A stretch of 64,000 nucleotides of DNA from contig CAVTAL010000005.1 of assembly GCA_963732635.1 (NCBI GenBank), forward strand, positions 186,001-250,000, written 5' to 3'. Below the pieces are notes generated by a model. That model was not told the DNA's origin. It saw nothing but the letters and a program-made list of their open reading frames with translations, and did no database searches. The position numbers and the translations under genes were made by a program. This stretch comes from JAKFWF01 sp963732635. GTDB lineage: Bacteria > Pseudomonadota > Alphaproteobacteria > Rhizobiales > Hyphomicrobiaceae. Position 1 is the stretch's first letter. Every line of letters starts with the position of its first letter. This document shows positions 60,575-64,000 of this stretch, one piece after another.

Positions 60575-61147
60575 ATGAGTGACGTCCAACGCCTCCGGAT
60601 CTATCTCGCTGGTCCCGAGGTCTTCCTGCCCGATGCATTGGCGGTTGGCGCGGAAAAGTGTCGGTTGGCCGCCGAGGCCGGCTTCGAAGGGCTGTTTCCC
60701 CTTGACGCCAGTCTCGATCTGACCGGCCTCGCCAAATCCGAGGCCGCCCGCCGCATTGCGCTCGCCAACGAAGCCTTGATGCGCTCGGCCGACGCGATCA
60801 TCGCCAATCTGACGCCGTTCCGAGGCGTGTCGATGGATGCCGGCACCGCCTACGAGGTCGGCTTCATGCGGGCGCTCGGCAAAACCGTACTCGGCTACAC
60901 CAATGCAAGTGGCGACTACGCCAGCCGTGCGCGGCTGCACAGGACGGCCGCGCCCCTGCCCTATGACTGCGACCGCGCAGACCTCGAAATCGAGGACTTC
61001 GGCTTGCCCGAGAACCTGATGATCGCGGTCGCCGTGCACGAGAGCGGCGCCGAAGTCGCAAGCACTGAAGTCAGCGGCCGCGACCGCATGGCCGACCTCA
61101 CTGCCTTTCGAGAGTGCCTCGGGCAACTGCAGAAACTGCTGGGCTGA
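60575..61147 (+). CDS. Nucleoside 2-deoxyribosyltransferase
   Basis: The 190-residue protein has LRIYLAGPEVFLPDALA, EGLFPLDASLDL, DAIIANLTPFRGVSMDAGTAYEVGF and LGYTNASGDY. These are the family motifs; the Glu in AGTAYE is the likely nucleophile that forms the glycosyl intermediate. It moves deoxyribose between bases. GGAGAAA before ATG 60575 sets the start, and the cyclase gene stops 23 bases earlier. Confidence 0.9.
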   Translation: MSDVQRLRIYLAGPEVFLPDALAVGAEKCRLAAEAGFEGLFPLDASLDLTGLAKSEAARRIALANEALMRSADAIIANLTPFRGVSMDAGTAYEVGFMRALGKTVLGYTNASGDYASRARLHRTAAPLPYDCDRADLEIEDFGLPENLMIAVAVHESGAEVASTEVSGRDRMADLTAFRECLGQLQKLLG

Positions 61148-61253
61148 CCCGACGGCAATCGCGGGCTCTTCATTCCAATTTGGCTGCGCAAAGCGGGTTG
61201 AATTTGCTTAGATCGGCGCCGCAAGACATCCCAATCGGAGGCAAACCCGTCCA

Positions 61254-62402
61254 ATGACCCCAGATCTCATCCTGCGTGGCGGCCACGTCATCGACCCGTC
61301 GCAGAACATCGACGCGGTCATGGACGTCGCTTTCAAGGACGGCAAGGCGGCGGGCGTCGCCAAGGCGATCAAGTCCGGCCCAAAGACCGAAATCCGCAAC
61401 GTCAAGGGCTACGTGGTGACGCCTGGCCTGATCGACCTGCACACCCACGTCTACTGGGGCGGCACGTCGCTCGGCATCGATGCCGACGAGTTCTGCCGCA
61501 CCTCGGGCGTTACGACGTCAATCGACACCGGCAGTGCCGGCCCAGGCAACTTCGCCGGCTTCCGCAAGCACGTGATCGAGCGCAGCGAAGCCCGCATTCT
61601 CGCCTACTTGCATGTCTCGTTTGCCGGCATCTTCGGCTTCTCCAAGACCATCATGGTCGGCGAGAGCAAGAACATGGAGCTGATGGCGCCGCGCGAGGCG
61701 GCCGAGGTGGCGAACGCCAACCGCGACGTCATCGTCGGTATCAAGGTGCGGGTTGGCCGTCATTCTTCGGGCGATCAAGGCGCGGCCCCACTCAACATCG
61801 CGCTACAGGTTGCCGAGGAAGTCGGCATGCCGCTAATGGCTCACATCGACGAGCCACCGCCGTCTTACGAGGCAGTACTCGACATGCTGCGGCCCGGCGA
61901 CGTGTTGACACACGCCTTCCGGCCGTTCCCAAATTCACCCTGCACCGCCCAGGGTACGGTCAAGCCGGCCGTGCTCGCCGCTCGCAAGCGCGGCGTCATG
62001 TTCGACATCGGTCACGGCAAGGGCTCATTCGCCTTCAAGACCGCGCGCCAGATGCTGGCCAACGGCTTCTACCCCGACACGATTTCATCGGACGTGCACG
62101 TACTGTGCATCGACGGTCCGGCGTTCGATCAGGTGACGACGATGTCCAAATTCCTGTGCATGGGGATGCCACTGCCCGAGGTGATCCGGGAGAGCACCAT
62201 CAACTGCGCGATCGCGCTCAAGCGCCCCGAACTCGGCACCCTAAAGCCCGGTGCGGCCGGCGATGCCACCATTCTCCAGATAAGGGAGGGCAAGTTCGAC
62301 TACGTCGACGTCCTTGGCGAGCACATGGAGGGCGACAAGAAGATCTTCTCCGAGGGCGTCGTCATCGGCGGCAAGTGGTGGCACGGCACCATCGGCGCCT
62401 GA
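61254..62402 (+). CDS. Amidohydrolase/deacetylase family metallohydrolase
   Basis: The 382-residue TIM-barrel hydrolase has the metal motif LIDLHTHVYWGG, a lysine in VGIKVRVGR that may be carboxylated, MAHIDEPPPS, LTHAFRPFP and the acid in ISSDVHVLCID. This matches the dihydroorotase-like deacetylase group (D-aminoacyl or N-acetyl-sugar type). The end GGKWWHGTIGA is complete. It stands about 106 bases after the deoxyribosyltransferase gene; substrate unknown. Confidence 0.88.
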   Translation: MTPDLILRGGHVIDPSQNIDAVMDVAFKDGKAAGVAKAIKSGPKTEIRNVKGYVVTPGLIDLHTHVYWGGTSLGIDADEFCRTSGVTTSIDTGSAGPGNFAGFRKHVIERSEARILAYLHVSFAGIFGFSKTIMVGESKNMELMAPREAAEVANANRDVIVGIKVRVGRHSSGDQGAAPLNIALQVAEEVGMPLMAHIDEPPPSYEAVLDMLRPGDVLTHAFRPFPNSPCTAQGTVKPAVLAARKRGVMFDIGHGKGSFAFKTARQMLANGFYPDTISSDVHVLCIDGPAFDQVTTMSKFLCMGMPLPEVIRESTINCAIALKRPELGTLKPGAAGDATILQIREGKFDYVDVLGEHMEGDKKIFSEGVVIGGKWWHGTIGA

Positions 62403-62408
62403 GTCTGG

Positions 62409-62564
62409 TCAGAGCCGCTCTCGATCACTCAAGAGCAACATGCCGATGAAGTATGTCACCGGCAGCAGGGCTGCCCAGAAGAACGTGCGGGCATCGAGTT
62501 CGGACATCTGCACCCAGGCGAATGTCGCCCAGACTGCAAACAAAATGAGGGTAAAGCGTCCCAT
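62409..62564 (-). CDS. Small two-helix membrane protein, 51 residues
   Basis: The product (MGRFTLILFAVWATFAWVQM, then SELDARTFFWAALLPVTYFI and GMLLLSDRERL) has two hydrophobic segments. The ATG at 62564 is preferred since the frame upstream to 62663 is Arg-rich and overlaps a terminator. It converges with the deacetylase gene by 6 bases. I do not recognise a family. Confidence 0.55.
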   Translation of the reverse strand: MGRFTLILFAVWATFAWVQMSELDARTFFWAALLPVTYFIGMLLLSDRERL

Positions 62565-62651
62565 TGCGGCACAATCCTTCGCGAATTGGTTCGGTGCCAA
62601 GGTGGCAAGCCGATCCGTCGCAAGAAGCCGGCCAGGACGCCAAAACAGGCA

Positions 62652-62683
62652 AAGGCCGGACACCTCGATGGGCGTCCGGCCTT
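62652..62683 (-). terminator. Terminator of the outer-membrane protein gene
   Basis: Stem AAGGCCGGAC with GTCCGGCCTT (10 bp, 12-nt loop), 37 bases after the stop on the minus strand, followed on that strand by TTTGCCTGTTTT. Confidence 0.75.
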
Positions 62684-62719
62684 GCTGATTTCGAGCACGA
62701 TTGGGAAATCGCGAGAAAA

Positions 62720-63601
62720 CTACTTCATCGGCACGTAGGCGGTCTGGGCGCAGCAGTCGCCACCGAAGTGATAGCGCAGGCCAACCTTGAACTCGTGGGC
62801 GGCCAGATCGTCGACCGAAACGCGCGGGTTGATGTTGCCGGCGTTGTCGTGACGCTGGGACGAGATCTTGCCCATGTCGAGATAGCGGTAGCCGACGTCC
62901 AGAATGGCGCGATCGGAGATCTGGTAGCCGATGCCGGCCATCAGCGACCAGGCGAGGGCGATGTCGTTGTCGCCGTAGATCTTGTTGGTCAGAGCCGGAT
63001 TGCCCGTGAAGTACACTTCGCTCATCATGTTGTAGGCGATACCAACGCCGGCGCCGACGTAAGGTGTCACGTTGCCGTAGCGGCCGAGGTCTTTGTAGAA
63101 ATTGGCCATGGCGGTGTAGGTCTGAACGCTGGTGTGCAGCGGATCGACCAGGACCAGCGACGGCGGACCGACAACCGGGGGACCAGCGTAGTACACCGGC
63201 TCGCCGGAGATCTTGCGATCGCCGTGATAGCCGAGCATCACTTCGGCGCGGACGCCATGCGAGCCCGAACCGCAGCCGAAGCCGCCTTCGCCGAGCCAGG
63301 TATTGCCCATCGTTTCGTTGCTGACCTCGCTGCCGCTGGCGAAGCTGGTGCCGTTGGCGAGGTTGAAGGCCGAGTTATCGACCTGATACTTGGCCTTGGG
63401 ATCGCGCGACCAGGAATAGCCAGCGTCGGCACGGAAATAGCAGTTGCTGACGGCGCTCGGCATCGGCGCGGCGTAGGCCGGACCGTCCTTGATCGAGCCG
63501 CCACGATAGCCGCCGAGATCGGCAGCCATAGCGGGAACGGAAAGAGCTGCCACAGCGGCGAGTGCGCCTAAGGCAAGTCCTGTCTTCAAGTGGAGTGTCA
63601 T
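62720..63601 (-). CDS. Outer membrane beta-barrel protein
   Basis: The 293-residue protein has a signal peptide (MTLHLKTGLALGALAAVAAL, cleaved near AMAA) and alternating beta-strands ending VDDLAAHEFKVGLRYHFGGD then an unusual Cys pair (CCAQTAYVPMK). NVTPYVGAGVGIAYNM and DRAILDVGYRYLDMG are the strand pairs typical of OmpA-like/Omp25-type porin barrels of Hyphomicrobiales. The usual terminal Phe is not the last residue here because of the extra tail. GAGG gives best spacing for the ATG at 63601. Confidence 0.85.
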   Translation of the reverse strand: MTLHLKTGLALGALAAVAALSVPAMAADLGGYRGGSIKDGPAYAAPMPSAVSNCYFRADAGYSWSRDPKAKYQVDNSAFNLANGTSFASGSEVSNETMGNTWLGEGGFGCGSGSHGVRAEVMLGYHGDRKISGEPVYYAGPPVVGPPSLVLVDPLHTSVQTYTAMANFYKDLGRYGNVTPYVGAGVGIAYNMMSEVYFTGNPALTNKIYGDNDIALAWSLMAGIGYQISDRAILDVGYRYLDMGKISSQRHDNAGNINPRVSVDDLAAHEFKVGLRYHFGGDCCAQTAYVPMK

Positions 63602-63751
63602 GTGTGTCATCCTCGTGATACAGGCCTTTACAGAACGCCTGCTGACCTCAGGTTGCAGACGGACTATGCTCCAGGGCCAGTTAATCCAGAGTTAAGCGGC
63701 GTCACGAATGCGGACGCTCGCGAACAGGCAGCCCAGGGAGGGCACGTTTCC

Positions 63752-64000
63752 TTGTTCACAGCCGAGACTATCGCGCGAGCCGTGGGGCGCACGCCGCTGA
63801 TCCGATTGCGCCGAGCATCAGCCGAAACCGGGTGCGAAATCCTGGGCAAGGCCGAGTTCATGAACCCCGGCCAGTCGGTCAAGGACCGTGCCGCGCTGTT
63901 CATCATTGAGGACGCGGTGCGGCGCGGCACGCTGAGGCCGGGTGGCACCATCGTCGAAGGCACCGCCGGCAATACCGGCATCGGCCTCGCCGTCATCGGC
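63752..64000 (+). CDS. cysK-like: Cysteine synthase, N-terminal part only
   Basis: The frame is cut by the right edge after 83 residues. It reads ARAVGRTPLIRLRRASAETG, CEILGKAEFMNPGQSVKDRA with the PLP lysine in SVKDR, and GGTIVEGTAGNTGIGLAVIG with the phosphate loop. This is the cysteine synthase family (O-acetylserine sulfhydrylase). No ATG is found; the TTG at 63752 has GGGAGG at fair spacing and fits the family start. Together with cysE at 54.4-55.2 kb it would complete cysteine synthesis. Confidence 0.85.
   Translation, partial: MFTAETIARAVGRTPLIRLRRASAETGCEILGKAEFMNPGQSVKDRAALFIIEDAVRRGTLRPGGTIVEGTAGNTGIGLAVIG

Noticed and set aside
62564..63571. Plus-strand 335-residue frame opposite the outer-membrane protein
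   Set aside because: Antisense shadow; the minus-strand gene has a signal peptide, ribosome site and terminator.
1..64000. tRNA, rRNA, CRISPR arrays, insertion sequences, prophage
   Set aside because: No cloverleaf-like T-loop sequences, no regularly spaced repeats, no transposase, integrase or phage gene and no long terminal inverted repeats were found on reading the window.

Overview
The window looks like chromosomal DNA of a Hyphomicrobiales (Rhizobiales) alphaproteobacterium, probably close to the Bradyrhizobium/Xanthobacteraceae side. I infer this from high GC, BA14K, DUF3126, DUF3309, DUF1269 and Thivi_2564-type small proteins, lone periplasmic receptors (DctP, TAXI, NitT/TauT types), and intergenic GGAAC-N17-GTT elements that fit the alphaproteobacterial general-stress sigma factor EcfG. 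I saw no rRNA, tRNA, CRISPR array, insertion sequence or prophage.

Region 1 (1-25 kb) is an accessory catabolic region. It holds a truncated NhaD/CitM-type antiporter, a 2-keto-4-pentenoate hydratase-type enzyme, a PuuD-like amidotransferase paired with a MalY/PatB lyase, an orphan molybdenum hydroxylase large subunit, an MDR dehydrogenase and several lone solute receptors. Its core (10.2-20.9 kb) has two MmgE/PrpD proteins, two 3-hydroxyisobutyrate-dehydrogenase-like proteins, an SDR, a carboxymuconolactone-decarboxylase-like protein, an aldehyde dehydrogenase and a GntR/FCD regulator. The two divergent promoters of this core share a near-identical half-palindrome, so it is probably one regulon for an unidentified organic acid. 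A GMC oxidoreductase, an SMP-30 lactonase and an amidase follow.

Region 2 (25-36.2 kb) is a stress and envelope region. It has small membrane or secreted proteins, a very large CheB-CheR-PAS-histidine kinase-REC-REC-LuxR fusion broken by several single-base frameshifts, a broken single-domain response regulator, and a run of small genes (BA14K, PRC-barrel, DUF1269, DUF3309 and others). Four copies of a conserved 22-nt motif lie upstream of four of these genes. This is the best candidate here for an undescribed regulon.

Region 3 (36.4-64 kb) is mostly housekeeping: kup next to a short kdpD and kdpE but no kdpFABC, yhhQ-queF for queuosine, thrS, a TAXI receptor, an IscU-like/YidD fused ORF, a frameshifted hisI, a patatin, a CBS protein, a rhomboid, a tandem PilZ protein beside a LapG-like cysteine protease, gamma carbonic anhydrase-DUF3126-cysE, an enoyl-CoA hydratase, an epoxide-hydrolase-like enzyme, a polysaccharide deacetylase, a GNAT protein, a 2OG-Fe(II) oxygenase-like protein, a class III cyclase, a nucleoside deoxyribosyltransferase, a metal-dependent deacetylase, an outer-membrane barrel and the start of a cysteine synthase.

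The frameshifts (about five within 28.1-33.0 kb plus one in hisI) could be unpolished sequencing errors or real gene decay. The intact state of nearly all other genes, and the one in hisI, make this a key point to check.
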